Source of the DNA: Rahnella aquatilis CIP 78.65 = ATCC 33071
GTDB taxonomy: Bacteria; Pseudomonadota; Gammaproteobacteria; Enterobacterales; Enterobacteriaceae
NCBI RefSeq assembly: GCF_000241955.1
Contig: NC_016818.1
Span: forward strand, 3,286,001-3,350,000
Direction: 5' to 3'
Length of the DNA stretch: 64,000 nucleotides
Numbering within the stretch: position 1 is the stretch's first letter; every line of letters starts with the position of its first letter. The notes under the pieces were generated by a model, which was given only the letters and a program-made list of their open reading frames with translations, searched no databases and had not been told where the DNA came from. Below are positions 35,246-46,238 of this stretch, one piece after another. The translations under genes and the position numbers were made by a program.

Positions 35246-35329
35246 ATGAAAATTATTCTTTGGATCATCGCCATCATCTTTATCGTCGGCTTACTGACCC
35301 TTACAGGGGTATTTAAACTGATTTTCTGA
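35246..35329 (+). CDS. yohP: YohP, 27-residue membrane protein
   Basis: A very short gene encoding 27 residues, nearly all hydrophobic; it begins MKIILWIIAIIF and ends GVFKLIF. E. coli YohP, also 27 aa, has the same MKIILW start and GVFK-IF end and is found in the same neighbourhood (near pbpG, yohC and dusC). TTAAGGAA stands 7 nt before the ATG. It is followed 24 nt later by a strong terminator. A single-span inner-membrane peptide; function unknown. Confidence 0.85.
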   Translation: MKIILWIIAIIFIVGLLTLTGVFKLIF

Positions 35330-35353
35330 CCACGTTGTCTGTCCCTGCAAAAC

Positions 35354-35382
35354 AAAAAGTCCGGCACCTGGCCGGACTTTTT
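35354..35382. terminator. Terminator after yohP
   Basis: AAAAAGTCCGGC-acctg-GCCGGACTTTTT, a perfect 12-bp stem with T tail; functional in both directions in principle. Confidence 0.88.
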
Positions 35383-35520
35383 CAGTTTCATTAATAGCCT
35401 AAATAATTCGAGTCGCAGAAAGGCGGCAAGTAAAGGAGTCCCGATGAGCTGACATCAAGTCAGTGATTCGGGCGCCTGAGCGCAGCCAACGCATCTGCGG
35501 CCTGAAGTATGACAGGTATT

Positions 35521-36459
35521 TCAATCATCGGCCTCTTCGACCGAAGGCTGCGTTTTCTGCTGCTCTTTCTGCTTACGGTAGTTCTTCGCAATTTGCGGAA
35601 CTGGCACTGCTTTGCCGGTTTCCATCCAGGTGCGCAGACGGTTGGCATCCGCAAAGGCAGTAAATTTACCGAAGGCATCCATCACGACCAGCGTCACGGG
35701 CTTGCCGTTAATGGTGGTACGCATCGCCAGACAATGGCCTGCTTCATCGGTATAACCGGTTTTGGTCAGCTGGATATTCCACGACGGGTTCATGATCAGA
35801 TGGTTGGTATTACGGAACGGCAATGCATACGCCGGATGGCTGAAGACAGCCGTTTTTTCAGCCGTCGTGCTGAGCTGTCCGATCAGCGGATAGCGCTGGG
35901 AAGCCAGCAGCAGCCGTGTTAAATCACGCGCTGTGGAGACATTGCGTGGCGACAAACCGGTCGGTTCAGCATAATGCGTATGGGTCATGCCCAGCGATTT
36001 CGCTTTCGCATTCATCGCATTAATAAATGCAGAATAACCGCCCGGATAATGTGCCGCGAGGCTGGCCGCAGCCCGGTTTTCCGAGGACATCAGCGCCAGT
36101 TGGATCATCTGACGGCGGGTAATTTCACTGTTCAGTTTCACGCGGGAGAACACGCCACGCATTTCAGGTGTATTACTGATATCGATATTGATCACTTCGT
36201 CGAGTGGCAGATTCGCATCGAGCGTGACCATCGCGGTCATCAGTTTGGTCAGGGAGGCAATCGGCCTCACCTCATCCGGATTTCGGGAATAAATCACTTC
36301 GTGGCTTTTCAGATCCACCACCATGGCACTGCCGGAAGCAATTTGAACGATCGGGGCGACGGCCGGCTCATGCTTTGCAGCGAGGGCGGCAGGGGCAGAC
36401 AACATGCCTGAATTTAAGGCTAATAAGCTCAGAACCAGAAGACGGATTTTCACATGCAT
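35521..36459 (-). CDS. pbpG: D-alanyl-D-alanine endopeptidase PBP7
   Basis: A 312-residue periplasmic low-molecular-weight penicillin-binding protein that cuts peptide cross-links in peptidoglycan. The signal peptide spans about residues 1-28 (ALAAKHEPA follows). Active-site boxes: Ser69-X-X-Lys72 in [15 protein letters not shown] (SxN box) and [11 protein letters not shown] (KTG box). The length equals E. coli PbpG. Gene order with dld, yohC, yohP and dusC is as in E. coli, apart from insertions. Confidence 0.95.
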   Translation of the reverse strand: MHVKIRLLVLSLLALNSGMLSAPAALAAKHEPAVAPIVQIASGSAMVVDLKSHEVIYSRNPDEVRPIASLTKLMTAMVTLDANLPLDEVINIDISNTPEMRGVFSRVKLNSEITRRQMIQLALMSSENRAAASLAAHYPGGYSAFINAMNAKAKSLGMTHTHYAEPTGLSPRNVSTARDLTRLLLASQRYPLIGQLSTTAEKTAVFSHPAYALPFRNTNHLIMNPSWNIQLTKTGYTDEAGHCLAMRTTINGKPVTLVVMDAFGKFTAFADANRLRTWMETGKAVPVPQIAKNYRKQKEQQKTQPSVEEADD

Positions 36460-36633
36460 TGCTCTGTATTTAGAAAGTTGTCATTAAGATATGTCGTAAC
36501 AGCGGGCGGAATTATAAGGGAGGTGAATAGTCTTAGCACTCGCAATTTTCAATTCTATTTGTCACAAAGTCTGTCGCTTCCCCCCGCAGGCCGTGGAACG
36601 GCGAGTAAGTGACCACTTGCGTAAGATTGCACC

Positions 36634-36667
36634 GAAAAAATAAAGGGACGCTCAGAAAGCGTCCCTT
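36634..36667 (-). terminator. Terminator of the VOC gene
   Basis: On the minus strand AAGGGACGC-tttctga-GCGTCCCTT followed by TATTTTTTC. Confidence 0.82.
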
Positions 36668-36686
36668 CGAAATACACAGGTGAATA

Positions 36687-37112
36687 TTATTGATTGTCGA
36701 TCAGATAACTGATTTCCTGCCCGTAAGAAAGCTCAAGCGTATTGCCATCCGGATCATCCAGAAAAGCCCAGTATCCCACCGGTGCGCCGGAATCTGTGGG
36801 TTCCTTACGCAAAACGCCTGCGGCACGAGCCTCTGCAAGTCGGGCGTCCATGGCTTCTTTCGTCGCGCAAGCGACGCCAAGATGGCCGAAGGGGCCAAGT
36901 TTAGTGTCGGTATTCTCAGGATCTTCTGCCAGTACAATGGCGAAATGGCGGGTCATGTCGCACAGCCACGCGACAGGTCTGGCGTTGCTGCCCTTTTCCC
37001 CGCGCCGGTGGATCACTTTCATGTCAGCAAACTGCTGGTAGAACGCGATGCTGGCATCCAGATCTTTGACGGCAAAAGCGATGTGGGTCAGGCCGATATC
37101 TTTATTTTCCAT
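36687..37112 (-). CDS. VOC/glyoxalase-family protein
   Basis: A 141-residue vicinal-oxygen-chelate protein with two beta-alpha-beta modules: LTHIAFAVKDLDASIAFY opens the first, FGHLGVACA the second, and NTLELSYGQE supplies the C-terminal metal-ligand Glu. His at THIAF and GHLGV are the other probable ligands, so it may be a lactoylglutathione-lyase-type enzyme or dioxygenase. The substrate is unknown. Divalent-metal binding is inferred. Encoded alone, followed by its own terminator. Confidence 0.85.
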   Translation of the reverse strand: MENKDIGLTHIAFAVKDLDASIAFYQQFADMKVIHRRGEKGSNARPVAWLCDMTRHFAIVLAEDPENTDTKLGPFGHLGVACATKEAMDARLAEARAAGVLRKEPTDSGAPVGYWAFLDDPDGNTLELSYGQEISYLIDNQ

Positions 37113-37163
37113 GATACTTCTCCATTTTTAAGCGTTGTCGCGTGGAGAAGTCATGACGGGGGA

Positions 37164-38093
37164 TCACCGGTTAATACGTCCGGCAATTTCCTTCGACGTC
37201 TTCAGCACGCGCACTTCAGTAAATAACTCTGTCGCCTCTTCGTACTCTTTACGTAAATAACTCAGCCACTGTTTGATGCGCGCAACGTGATACAAGCCGG
37301 TGTCGCCCTGCTTTTCCAGACGGGTGTATTTCTGCAACAGCGTCATGACGTCCGGCCACGGCATACGCGGTTCGTTGTACTTCACCACACGGCTGAGATT
37401 CGGAATATTCAGCGCGCCACGCCCCAGCATCACCGCATCACAACCGGTGGTTTGCAGGCAGGCCTGAGCGCTTTCGTGATCCCAGATTTCACCGTTAGCG
37501 ATCACCGGAATACTCAGACGCTGACGGATTTCGCCAATCGCAGCCCAGTTAATACGCTCCGGCTTATACCCGTCTTCCTTGGTACGCCCGTGCACCGTCA
37601 GTTCCGTTGCACCGGCCTGCTGCACCGCATCGGCAATTTCGACGCTGTGTTCCAGCGAATCCCAGCCGAGACGCACTTTCACAGTGACCGGCAAATGCGC
37701 GGGAACCGCTGCGCGCATGGCTTTGGCGCCCTGATAAATCAGCTCCGGATCTTTGAGTAATGTCGCCCCGCCACCGCTGCCGTTCACCAGCTTTGACGGA
37801 CAACCGCAATTGAGATCGACACCGTAAGATCCCAGTTCCACGGCGCGGGCGGCATTTTCAGCCAGCCACTGCGGATACTGACCGAGCAACTGCACGCGCA
37901 CCAGTGTGCCGGACGGCGTGCGGCTGGCATGATGTAATTCAGGGCACAGGCGATAGAAGGATTTGGCGGGGAGCAACTGATCCACCACGCGCAAAAACTC
38001 GGTGATGCACAAATCATAGTCGTTCACTTCTGTGAGAAGTTCACGAACCAGAGGATCAAGCACACCTTCCATCGGAGCCAGTAATACGCGCAT
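37164..38093 (-). CDS. dusC: tRNA-dihydrouridine(16) synthase
   Basis: A 309-residue FMN enzyme reducing U16 of tRNAs with [21 protein letters not shown] at the N-terminus, the catalytic Cys98 in [18 protein letters not shown] and the [12 protein letters not shown] block place it in the DusC branch (E. coli DusC also uses Cys98). Gene position after pbpG/yohP fits the E. coli order. Confidence 0.94.
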   Translation of the reverse strand: MRVLLAPMEGVLDPLVRELLTEVNDYDLCITEFLRVVDQLLPAKSFYRLCPELHHASRTPSGTLVRVQLLGQYPQWLAENAARAVELGSYGVDLNCGCPSKLVNGSGGGATLLKDPELIYQGAKAMRAAVPAHLPVTVKVRLGWDSLEHSVEIADAVQQAGATELTVHGRTKEDGYKPERINWAAIGEIRQRLSIPVIANGEIWDHESAQACLQTTGCDAVMLGRGALNIPNLSRVVKYNEPRMPWPDVMTLLQKYTRLEKQGDTGLYHVARIKQWLSYLRKEYEEATELFTEVRVLKTSKEIAGRINR

Positions 38094-38151
38094 CGCAGTT
38101 CAACCCTTAAAAATGACGCGCAAGATTACCGCAAGGCCCGCCGCCGGGCAA

Positions 38152-39597
38152 TTACCCCTGAGACAAATCGCGGCTTAATGACGTTTTCGCCCTGCCCTGT
38201 GAGCGTCTGACTCTGACAGAGCGCCAGGCAATCCACACCGCCAGAAGCGCAGGCACTGCAAACAGCAGGAACATCCAGAATGCCGCGCTGGCTGCGCCGT
38301 TATCGCCCTTATCAACGCCCGCAAAGTTAGCTACCGTTCCGGCTAACGCCGCGCCGAGCGCCGCTGCAAAAGATTGCACTACGGTTATCGACGCACCGGC
38401 TTTTTCGCGATCCTCTTCCGGTGCCTGTTGCAGAACACGGGTCAGCAGATGCGGCCAGCCGAGACCAATCCCAAAACCGGCCAGCGCCAGCCCGAGCACC
38501 ACACCACTGATATTCAGCCACGGCAGGCCGAAAGCAACCGGCACGGTGAATAACAGTAAAAGCAGACCCGCAGCCAGGATCAGTGGCCCGCAGATAATCG
38601 CACCGTCGGCACGACGTCCTATCCAGCCGGAACTGGCCACTTCGCTTAATGTCCAGCCCGCAGCCGCAGCGGCAGTGATGTATCCGGCCGCCAGCGGCGT
38701 CTGGCCGTGTAAATGTTGCAGCAGATACGGCACAAACAGTTCGCAACCAAGGCCGATAATCAGCAACGTCATTACCAGATACAGGCCATAGAGCGGTGAG
38801 GAACGGCGTAAAGCGTCGCGCGGAAGTAACCTGACATCCGCTGTAAATTCGCGGTGGCGCAAGATCAAAATCATCACCACCGCGACCACGAAACCGAGCA
38901 GGTTTATCAGCCCTGAGGAAGACAGACTGCCCGCCGACACGACCAGCACCGCGCCGGTCAGCAAAGCCAGTTGCACCAGCGGCAGCGGTTCGTCCGGCTG
39001 CCTGTCGTGCCGGGATTTCGGCAAAATCCGCCAGACCCACAGCCCGAACAGTGACGTGACCGGCAACAGCAAACCAAACGCCCAGCGCCAGGCGTGCAGT
39101 TCGGCAAAAATACCGCCGACCGCCGGGCCGACCAGCGTCGCAATGCCCCACATCGCCGAAATCAGCGCCATCGCCCGTGGCCAGAGAGATTCTTTAAACA
39201 GGAGGTTGATCATCGCGTAGGACAGTGCGAACAGGAATCCGCCGCCCAGCCCCTGCAGCGCCCGTCCGAGCAGCAGCACCGGCATATTCGGCGCGGCGGT
39301 ACAAATGGCAGCACCGGCAATAAAGATACCGGTCGCCATCAGATAACTGCCACGCGGCCCGGCGGTGCGCATCAGCCGTGCGGAAAGTGCCGAGCCGAGA
39401 ATGGAGCAAACGACATACAGCGTGGTGTTCCAGGCATACCAGGCCAGACCGCCGATATCCTGCACGACGGAAGGGAGGATCGTGATAACGATGTAACTGT
39501 TAGTGGCATAAAGCGCAACGCCTGCGCTCAGGGTGATGGCGCTGCCCCGGTTTTCGGCGCTGAATAAATCTGCCCATCCGTTCTGACTTCCCGACAT
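38152..39597 (-). CDS. MFS efflux transporter (DHA2-like)
   Basis: A 481-residue major-facilitator protein with about 14 spans. ALYATNSYIVITILPSVVQD is a first-span motif of the DHA2 drug exporters, and RALQGLGGGFLFALSYAMI and WGIATLVGPAVGGIFAE correspond to motifs B and C of exporters, so it is probably a drug or metabolite exporter. The ATG at 39597 is preferred to a GTG at 39630, which would add 11 polar residues. It is divergent from a SufR-like regulator, which is likely to control it. Confidence 0.82.
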   Translation of the reverse strand: MSGSQNGWADLFSAENRGSAITLSAGVALYATNSYIVITILPSVVQDIGGLAWYAWNTTLYVVCSILGSALSARLMRTAGPRGSYLMATGIFIAGAAICTAAPNMPVLLLGRALQGLGGGFLFALSYAMINLLFKESLWPRAMALISAMWGIATLVGPAVGGIFAELHAWRWAFGLLLPVTSLFGLWVWRILPKSRHDRQPDEPLPLVQLALLTGAVLVVSAGSLSSSGLINLLGFVVAVVMILILRHREFTADVRLLPRDALRRSSPLYGLYLVMTLLIIGLGCELFVPYLLQHLHGQTPLAAGYITAAAAAGWTLSEVASSGWIGRRADGAIICGPLILAAGLLLLLFTVPVAFGLPWLNISGVVLGLALAGFGIGLGWPHLLTRVLQQAPEEDREKAGASITVVQSFAAALGAALAGTVANFAGVDKGDNGAASAAFWMFLLFAVPALLAVWIAWRSVRVRRSQGRAKTSLSRDLSQG

Positions 39598-39672
39598 TTT
39601 TTCTGCATCCCTTTGGTTTGTTCTTTCCACGCATTGAAGCGCGTTGTGATTATGGTATGATTAAAACAAGAA

Positions 39673-39698
39673 ATTACTTGGAATATCTTTTACGTAAT
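39673..39698. promoter_or_regulatory. Candidate operator between MFS and SufR-like regulator
   Basis: Imperfect palindrome with outer arms ATTAC ... GTAAT and inner AATAT(C)TTT, lying 21 nt before the regulator start. The position suits autoregulation and control of the divergent MFS gene; no experimental consensus is known for this protein. Confidence 0.4.
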
Positions 39699-39718
39699 CT
39701 AGAACCCGGCGAGGCAAT

Positions 39719-40366
39719 ATGTCAAGCAGTGACCTGGAAAATAAAAATGACGTCCGGCAAAGCGTCGCAGAGCGCTTACTGACGCTGCTGAAAACCCGCG
39801 GAGAACTTCAGGCCGGCGATGCCGGACATCTGCTGGGCACCACAGGTGAAGCCGCGCGCCAGCAGTTTGTGAAGCTGGCGAAGGAAGGACTGGTGGACGC
39901 TAAATCTGTCCCGCAGGGGGTCGGGCGTCCGGCGCAGTTCTGGCAACTGACCGCCGCCGGTCATGCGCGATTTCCCGATGCCCATGCTGACCTCACCGTA
40001 CAGCTTTTGCAGTTGATCCGCACCTCCCTGGGTGATTCTGCGCTGGATCAACTGATCACCTCGCGCGAAAACCGGACACTGGAAAATTACCGGCAGGCCA
40101 TGAATGGCGCGAATTCTCTGGAAGAAAAGCTGCAACGGCTGACGGCTATCCGCACGCGGGAGGGTTACATGGCAGACTGGAAAATGCAGGAGGACGGCAG
40201 CTATCTGTTTGTCGAAAATCACTGCCCGATTTGCGCTGCCGCGACAACCTGTCAGGGGTTTTGCCGGGCCGAGCGGGATGTGTTCAGCGAGGTGCTGAAC
40301 GCCAGCGTCGAGCGCACCGAGCATATTTTGCAGGGCGCACGCCGTTGTGCCTATGTGATCAGGTAA
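39719..40366 (+). CDS. Winged-helix regulator with Cys cluster (SufR-like)
   Basis: A 215-residue DNA-binding protein. Residues 12-75 form a winged helix of the ArsR/DeoR type (LLGTTGEAARQQFVKLAKEG); residues 169-210 hold five Cys: CPICAAATTCQGFC and a last Cys in GARRCAYVI. The Cys169-X12-Cys182 spacing and the final Cys near residue 210 recall SufR, which binds a [4Fe-4S] cluster, so it may sense iron-sulfur or oxidative state. It is divergent from an MFS exporter. This is a family-level inference. Confidence 0.7.
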   Translation: MSSSDLENKNDVRQSVAERLLTLLKTRGELQAGDAGHLLGTTGEAARQQFVKLAKEGLVDAKSVPQGVGRPAQFWQLTAAGHARFPDAHADLTVQLLQLIRTSLGDSALDQLITSRENRTLENYRQAMNGANSLEEKLQRLTAIRTREGYMADWKMQEDGSYLFVENHCPICAAATTCQGFCRAERDVFSEVLNASVERTEHILQGARRCAYVIR

Positions 40367-40388
40367 ATCAGATCAGGCAGAACGCAGG

Positions 40389-40416
40389 CGAAAAAAAACC
40401 GCCGGTGAAGGCGGTT
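40389..40416 (-). terminator. Terminator of rhlE
   Basis: On the minus strand AACCGCC-ttcacc-GGCGGTT followed by TTTTTTTCG. Confidence 0.85.
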
Positions 40417-40438
40417 AGATAGCAAGTCAGCAGGAAAC

Positions 40439-41848
<1,410 letters not shown>

Positions 41849-42225
41849 ATAAGGAAAAGCTCCAGTCCACTCTAACCCGAACGGGGTTCGGTGCAGTTTC
41901 AAGAGTGGATGATCAGACGAGGCAAATGAGGCATTACCACGAGGATTCGGCACAAACTGCAGTGCGCCAGTTGCGTCGATACTAGCACAAAACGCCGCCC
42001 TGCGTGAAGTTATCTCCTTATTGCCTGTAACTGGCGGTTACAGCCGCAGACTCTGGTAACAAATACAGGCCGCATAATCTGCCGAGATAATCCGAAACTT
42101 TGATACAGGATAATCAATTATAAACCTGATGAATGGGTTCCCACTTTTTGCGTCCCACTTCACAGATTTGATTGCTATGCTTCTTTTCTCTCACTCCTCT
42201 GTGCATAAGGCTACATCGCTGCAAC
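41849..42225. other. Intergenic region between rhlE and mdtG
   Basis: 377 bp without a gene; the upstream leader of rhlE contains the small hairpin CCGAAC-GGG-GTTCGG near 41877-41892, close to the start codon. Promoters of both divergent genes must lie here but are not clear enough to place. Confidence 0.5.
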
Positions 42226-43428
42226 ATGGAAACCTGGAAAGTAAATTTAATCTCCGTCTGGCTGGGCTGTTTTTTTACCGGCATGGCGATGAGTCAGATC
42301 CTGCCTTTTTTACCGCTTTACATCGAACAGCTCGGCGTGACGTCGCATGAATCCCTGAGTCTGTGGTCAGGACTGGTGTTCAGCGGTACGTTTTTGGTTT
42401 CCGCTATCGTTGCGCCACTGTGGGGCAGCCTGGCTGACCGCAAAGGCCGCAAACTGATGTTGCTGCGTGCCGCACTGGGCATGGCGATTGTCATGATGTT
42501 ACAGGGGTTCGCCACCAACGTCTGGCAGCTTTTTATTCTGCGCACACTGATGGGGCTGACGTCCGGGTATATTCCCAACGCGATGGCGCTGGTCGCCTCG
42601 CAGGTACCGCGCGATAAAAGTGGCTGGGCGCTGGGCACGCTGTCTACCGGCCAGGTCTCCGGCGTGATTATCGGTCCGCTGCTCGGCGGTTTTATGGCTG
42701 ACCATCTCGGCCTGCGCACGGTGTTTTTCGTCACCAGCGGCATGCTGTTTATCAGCTTCCTGATCACATTATTTTTGATTAAAGAGCGCGTGGTGCCGGT
42801 GACCAAAGCCAACCGGCTGAGCGGTAAAGCGGTATTTACCACGCTGCCTTATCCGTGGCTGATTGTCAGTCTGTTCGTCACCACCATGATGATTCAGCTC
42901 GCCAACGGTTCCATCAGCCCGATCCTGACGCTGTTTATCCGCGAACTGTCATCGGATACCAGCAACATCGCCTTTATCAGTGGCGTGATTGCCGCCGTGC
43001 CGGGCGTTTCCGCGCTGATGGCCGCCCCGAAACTCGGCAAGCTCGGCGACCGCATTGGCGCGCACCGCATTCTGATTGCCGCGCTGGTTTTTTGCTTCAT
43101 TCTGTTTTGCCTGATGGCGCTGATTAATACGCCAACCCAGCTGGGTATCCTGCGTTTCATGCTCGGTTTCGGCGACGGCGCGCTGATGCCTGCGGTACAG
43201 GCATTGCTGGTGAAATACAGCAGCGATCAGGTCACCGGCCGGATATTCGGTTACAACCAGTCGTTCATGTATCTCGGCAACGTGGTCGGCCCGCTGATTG
43301 GCTCCAGTGCTTCTGCCCTGCTCGGCTTCAGGTGGGTGTTTATCGTGACGGCGGTGCTGGTGCTGTTTAACACCGTACAGGTGTGGTGGAGTTTTCGGCA
43401 GGTACCGACGGGGAGAGTCAGGGTTTGA
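42226..43428 (+). CDS. mdtG: MdtG-like MFS efflux pump
   Basis: A 400-residue MFS exporter with 12 spans matching E. coli MdtG (YceE, 408 aa), which gives fosfomycin and deoxycholate tolerance when overexpressed. Matching blocks include [42 protein letters not shown] and [25 protein letters not shown] at 42226; no clear Shine-Dalgarno sequence (AAGG 15 nt before). The short N-terminus agrees with the family. Confidence 0.85.
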   Translation: METWKVNLISVWLGCFFTGMAMSQILPFLPLYIEQLGVTSHESLSLWSGLVFSGTFLVSAIVAPLWGSLADRKGRKLMLLRAALGMAIVMMLQGFATNVWQLFILRTLMGLTSGYIPNAMALVASQVPRDKSGWALGTLSTGQVSGVIIGPLLGGFMADHLGLRTVFFVTSGMLFISFLITLFLIKERVVPVTKANRLSGKAVFTTLPYPWLIVSLFVTTMMIQLANGSISPILTLFIRELSSDTSNIAFISGVIAAVPGVSALMAAPKLGKLGDRIGAHRILIAALVFCFILFCLMALINTPTQLGILRFMLGFGDGALMPAVQALLVKYSSDQVTGRIFGYNQSFMYLGNVVGPLIGSSASALLGFRWVFIVTAVLVLFNTVQVWWSFRQVPTGRVRV

Positions 43429-43430
43429 TG

Positions 43431-43449
43431 TGCTCCTCCCCCTTCGCAG
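43431..43449. repeat. Truncated dispersed palindrome, copy 6
   Basis: TGCTCCTCCCCCTTCGCAG immediately after mdtG: a left end broken in the centre of the palindrome. It lies 24 bp before a complete 129-bp element. Confidence 0.75.
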
Positions 43450-43472
43450 AATTACCCTGAGGACTTTGATTT

Positions 43473-43601
43473 GCTCCTCCCCCTGCGAAGGGGGAGGACG
43501 GGAGGGGGTTTTAAGGGCTGACACCAATCTCTGTGCAAGCTCCAACTTATTGTTCGCCATTAATACCCCACCCCAACCCTCCCCTTCGCAGGGGAGGGAG
43601 C
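43473..43601. repeat. 129-bp element with paired dispersed palindromes, copy 7
   Basis: The same structure as 15052-15180, and the same length to the base: left palindrome 43476-43497, GGGAGGGGGTTTTAA, a variable middle with partial similarity to the other copy, then TAATACCCCACCCCAA and the right palindrome ending at 43601. No coding content. It lies between the convergent mdtG and ybhL genes. Confidence 0.8.
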
Positions 43602-43623
43602 TAATAAACCTTACCAGCCGGCA

Positions 43624-43650
43624 TAAAAAAGGGGCACTTCTCAGTGCCCC
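43624..43650 (-). terminator. Terminator of ybhL
   Basis: On the minus strand GGGGCACT-gaga-AGTGCCCC followed by TTTTTTATG. Confidence 0.88.
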
Positions 43651-43676
43651 TCTCAAACGTTTGCAATCAAAAACCC

Positions 43677-44387
43677 TTACCGGCGGTTGCCGAAGATCCG
43701 CAACAGCATCAGGAACAGGTTGATGAAATCGAGATACAACGTCAGCGCGCCAACAATTGAGTATTTACGGAAGTTATCACGGTCGTCTGCTGATAACTGC
43801 GCACCCATGTTTTTCAGCTTCTGCGTGTCATAGGCAGTCAGGCCGACGAAGATCAACACACCTGCGTAAGAAATGATGTTCGCGAGGCCGGAGCTTTTCA
43901 GCCACATGTTCACCAGTGATGCCAGCACCAGACCAATCAGCGCCATGAACAACATACTGCCGATACCGGTCAGATCACGCTTGGTCACGTAACCGTAGAC
44001 ACTCATTGCGCCAAACATACCGGCGGCGACGATGAACGTTCCGAAGATTGAATCACCGGTGTAGACCAGGAAAATGCTGGAAAGCGTCAGACCGGTTAGT
44101 GCGGAATACAGCATGAACAGACCGGTGGCCACGGTGCCGCTCAGGCGGTTCACCATGCCGGAAATCACGAACACCAGCGCCAGTTGCGCGATGATCAAAC
44201 CAAAGAAAGTAATCTGACTTGAGAAAACAAAGCTCATGATTTTTTCAGAGCCGGAAGCATACCAGGCCACAAATGCGGTCAGCAGCAAACCACAGAACAT
44301 CCAGCCATACACTTGCGCCATGTACGCCTGAATGCCGGTGTTCGCGCGTTCAACAATTGAACCGTTACTGCGTGGATATCGATCCAT
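43677..44387 (-). CDS. ybhL: Bax-inhibitor-1-family membrane protein YbhL
   Basis: A 236-residue seven-span inner-membrane protein of the Bax1-I (TMBIM) family, calcium- or ion-leak-type channels. The C-terminal conserved Asp pair lies in YDTQKL and LYLDFINLFLMLLRIFG. Length and position beside moaE match E. coli YbhL (234 aa). Confidence 0.92.
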   Translation of the reverse strand: MDRYPRSNGSIVERANTGIQAYMAQVYGWMFCGLLLTAFVAWYASGSEKIMSFVFSSQITFFGLIIAQLALVFVISGMVNRLSGTVATGLFMLYSALTGLTLSSIFLVYTGDSIFGTFIVAAGMFGAMSVYGYVTKRDLTGIGSMLFMALIGLVLASLVNMWLKSSGLANIISYAGVLIFVGLTAYDTQKLKNMGAQLSADDRDNFRKYSIVGALTLYLDFINLFLMLLRIFGNRR

Positions 44388-44504
44388 GATGATTACCCTT
44401 TTGCATGGAGGATGAAAATGAGGCCGGAACAGCCTCCCGATTTTTAAAGCGTATCACAGATAGAGAGAAAAGCATGGGCGGTCTGCGTGCGGTTGAGGCG
44501 CTAT

Positions 44505-44957
44505 TTACCAGCGCGCCGCCGCCTGTTTATCACTGTCGCGGGCATCGACCCAGCGGTCACCCTCTTCTGTGGCTTCACGCTTCCAGAACGGCGCGCGGGT
44601 TTTCAGATGATCCATAATAAATTCATTGGCTTCGAATGCCATGCCGCGATGCGCGCTGGTCACGCCGACAAACACAATTTCATCGCCCGGATACATCGGC
44701 CCGACGCGGTGATAAACCGAGACACGTTGCAGCGGCCAGCGGGTGCGGGCTTCGGCAACAATCTCAGCCAGCGCTTTTTCGGTCATGCCCGGATAATGTT
44801 CCAGCGTTAACGCGCTGACGTGGCTGCCCAGATTGTGATTGCGCACTTTACCGGTAAAGGTCACCACCGCACCGTCGGCGTCTGATTGCGCCAGCCAGTT
44901 GTACTCATCACCCACGCTGAATGGCGCGGCATCGACAACAATTTTCGTCTGATCCAT
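44505..44957 (-). CDS. moaE: Molybdopterin synthase catalytic subunit MoaE
   Basis: A 150-residue large subunit of molybdopterin synthase. FTGKVRNHNLG, YHRVGPMYPGDEIVFVG and the catalytic Lys region PFWKREATEEGDRWV are conserved. It receives sulfur from the thiocarboxylated C-terminus of MoaD to make molybdopterin. It is last in moaABCDE, 1 nt from moaD. Confidence 0.95.
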   Translation of the reverse strand: MDQTKIVVDAAPFSVGDEYNWLAQSDADGAVVTFTGKVRNHNLGSHVSALTLEHYPGMTEKALAEIVAEARTRWPLQRVSVYHRVGPMYPGDEIVFVGVTSAHRGMAFEANEFIMDHLKTRAPFWKREATEEGDRWVDARDSDKQAAARW

Positions 44958-44958
44958 C

Positions 44959-45204
44959 TCAGCCCCCGGTCACCGGCGGGAAGAACGCCACTTCATCGCC
45001 CGCACGCAGCGGATGCGCCATCGTGGTCAGCGTCTGGTTAACCGCCACCAGTAATTTCCCTGATTCCAGCGCCAGTGCCCAGCGGTCGCCCCGTCCGGTG
45101 AGCGAAGTCCGTAGCTCTTCCACCGTGGCGAAATCCGCAGGAAGTTGCAGACCTGAGGTGCCGGTCAGTTCGCGCACCTGCGCGAAGAATAAAATATCAA
45201 TCAT
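44959..45204 (-). CDS. moaD: Molybdopterin synthase sulfur carrier MoaD
   Basis: An 81-residue ubiquitin-like sulfur carrier ending in the required Gly-Gly (FFPPVTGG). [14 protein letters not shown] opens it, and [20 protein letters not shown] is the family core. It overlaps moaC by 4 nt. Confidence 0.95.
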   Translation of the reverse strand: MIDILFFAQVRELTGTSGLQLPADFATVEELRTSLTGRGDRWALALESGKLLVAVNQTLTTMAHPLRAGDEVAFFPPVTGG

Positions 45205-45692
45205 ACTTGCACCTTACTTTCCGCTTTAAAGTCCCCGGATTTGCCACCGCTTTTTTCCAGCAGACGGATCGGGCCGATCACCATATCTTTCTGCACGGCT
45301 TTACACATGTCATAGATAGTCAGCGCCGCGACAGAAGCCGCCGTCAGCGCTTCCATTTCCACACCGGTTTTACCGCTCAGACGACAGCGTGACTCGATAC
45401 GAACACGGTTATGTTCCGGCTGCGCTTCCAGCTTCACTTCCACTTTGGTCAGCAACAACGGATGGCACAGCGGGATCAGGTCCCAGGTTTTCTTCGCAGC
45501 CTGAATACCGGCAATCCGCGCTGTGGCAAACACATCACCTTTGTGGTGGTTGCCGTTGATAATCATTGCCAGCGTGTCAGCCGCCATTTCAACAAAGGCT
45601 TCCGCACGGGCTTCGCGGACGGTTTCCGCTTTACCGGAGACATCCACCATGTGGGCGTCACCGGACGCATTAATATGGGTCAGTTCAGACAT
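45201..45692 (-). CDS. moaC: Cyclic pyranopterin monophosphate synthase MoaC
   Basis: A 163-residue enzyme converting the MoaA product into cyclic pyranopterin monophosphate. [31 protein letters not shown] and the [23 protein letters not shown] block are typical; MVDVSGK near the start is also conserved. The start at 45692 avoids 11 extra residues ahead of MSELTH. It lies 2 nt from moaB and overlaps moaD. Confidence 0.95.
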   Translation of the reverse strand: MSELTHINASGDAHMVDVSGKAETVREARAEAFVEMAADTLAMIINGNHHKGDVFATARIAGIQAAKKTWDLIPLCHPLLLTKVEVKLEAQPEHNRVRIESRCRLSGKTGVEMEALTAASVAALTIYDMCKAVQKDMVIGPIRLLEKSGGKSGDFKAESKVQV

Positions 45693-45694
45693 AC

Positions 45695-46207
45695 TTATTT
45701 CTTCAAATGTGGAGTGAAATTGCACGGCCCCTGACGGGCATCGAGCTGCGCTTCAATAATGTTGTCCCAGGCGGTCTGGCAGGCACGGGTTGAACCGGGC
45801 ATGGCGAAAATCACCGTCTGGTTAGCGATGCCGCCAATGGCGCGCGACTGAATGGTCGAGGTGCCGATATCTTCAAACGACACCATGCGGAACAACTCGC
45901 CGAAGCCTTCGATTTCGCGGTCAAACAGGGGTTTCAGCGCTTCCGGCGTATTGTTGCCCGCGTTAAAACCGGTACCGCCGTTGACCAAAATCGCCTGAAT
46001 CTTTTCATCAGCAATCCACGCGGAGACCACGGCACGGATGCTGTAAATGTTCTCTTTGACGATTTGCTGCGCAACGACGTGATGGCCGCCTTCGGTGACC
46101 GCTTCTTTCAGGTAATGCCCGGATGTGTCTTCAGCGTCGGTGCGGCGGTCAGAAACCGTCATGATCGCGACAGATAAAGGCAAAAACTCTTTACTGGCTT
46201 TACTCAT
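45695..46207 (-). CDS. moaB: Molybdenum cofactor biosynthesis protein MoaB
   Basis: A 170-residue MogA-like protein; E. coli MoaB binds molybdopterin but is not essential for cofactor formation. [12 protein letters not shown] at the N-terminus and [17 protein letters not shown], the conserved GGTG loop, identify it. ATG at 46207 (MSKASKEF); the frame is open 27 codons farther upstream, but that part overlaps moaA. It is 31 nt from moaA. Confidence 0.94.
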   Translation of the reverse strand: MSKASKEFLPLSVAIMTVSDRRTDAEDTSGHYLKEAVTEGGHHVVAQQIVKENIYSIRAVVSAWIADEKIQAILVNGGTGFNAGNNTPEALKPLFDREIEGFGELFRMVSFEDIGTSTIQSRAIGGIANQTVIFAMPGSTRACQTAWDNIIEAQLDARQGPCNFTPHLKK

Positions 46208-46238
46208 CAGTTTGCTCCTTAAACGATAAATGCCGGAT

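Noticed and set aside
38327..39151. 274-codon frame inside the MFS gene on the same strand
   Set aside because: Arg/Gly/Cys-rich shadow of a GC-rich gene; the MFS frame gives clear membrane segments.
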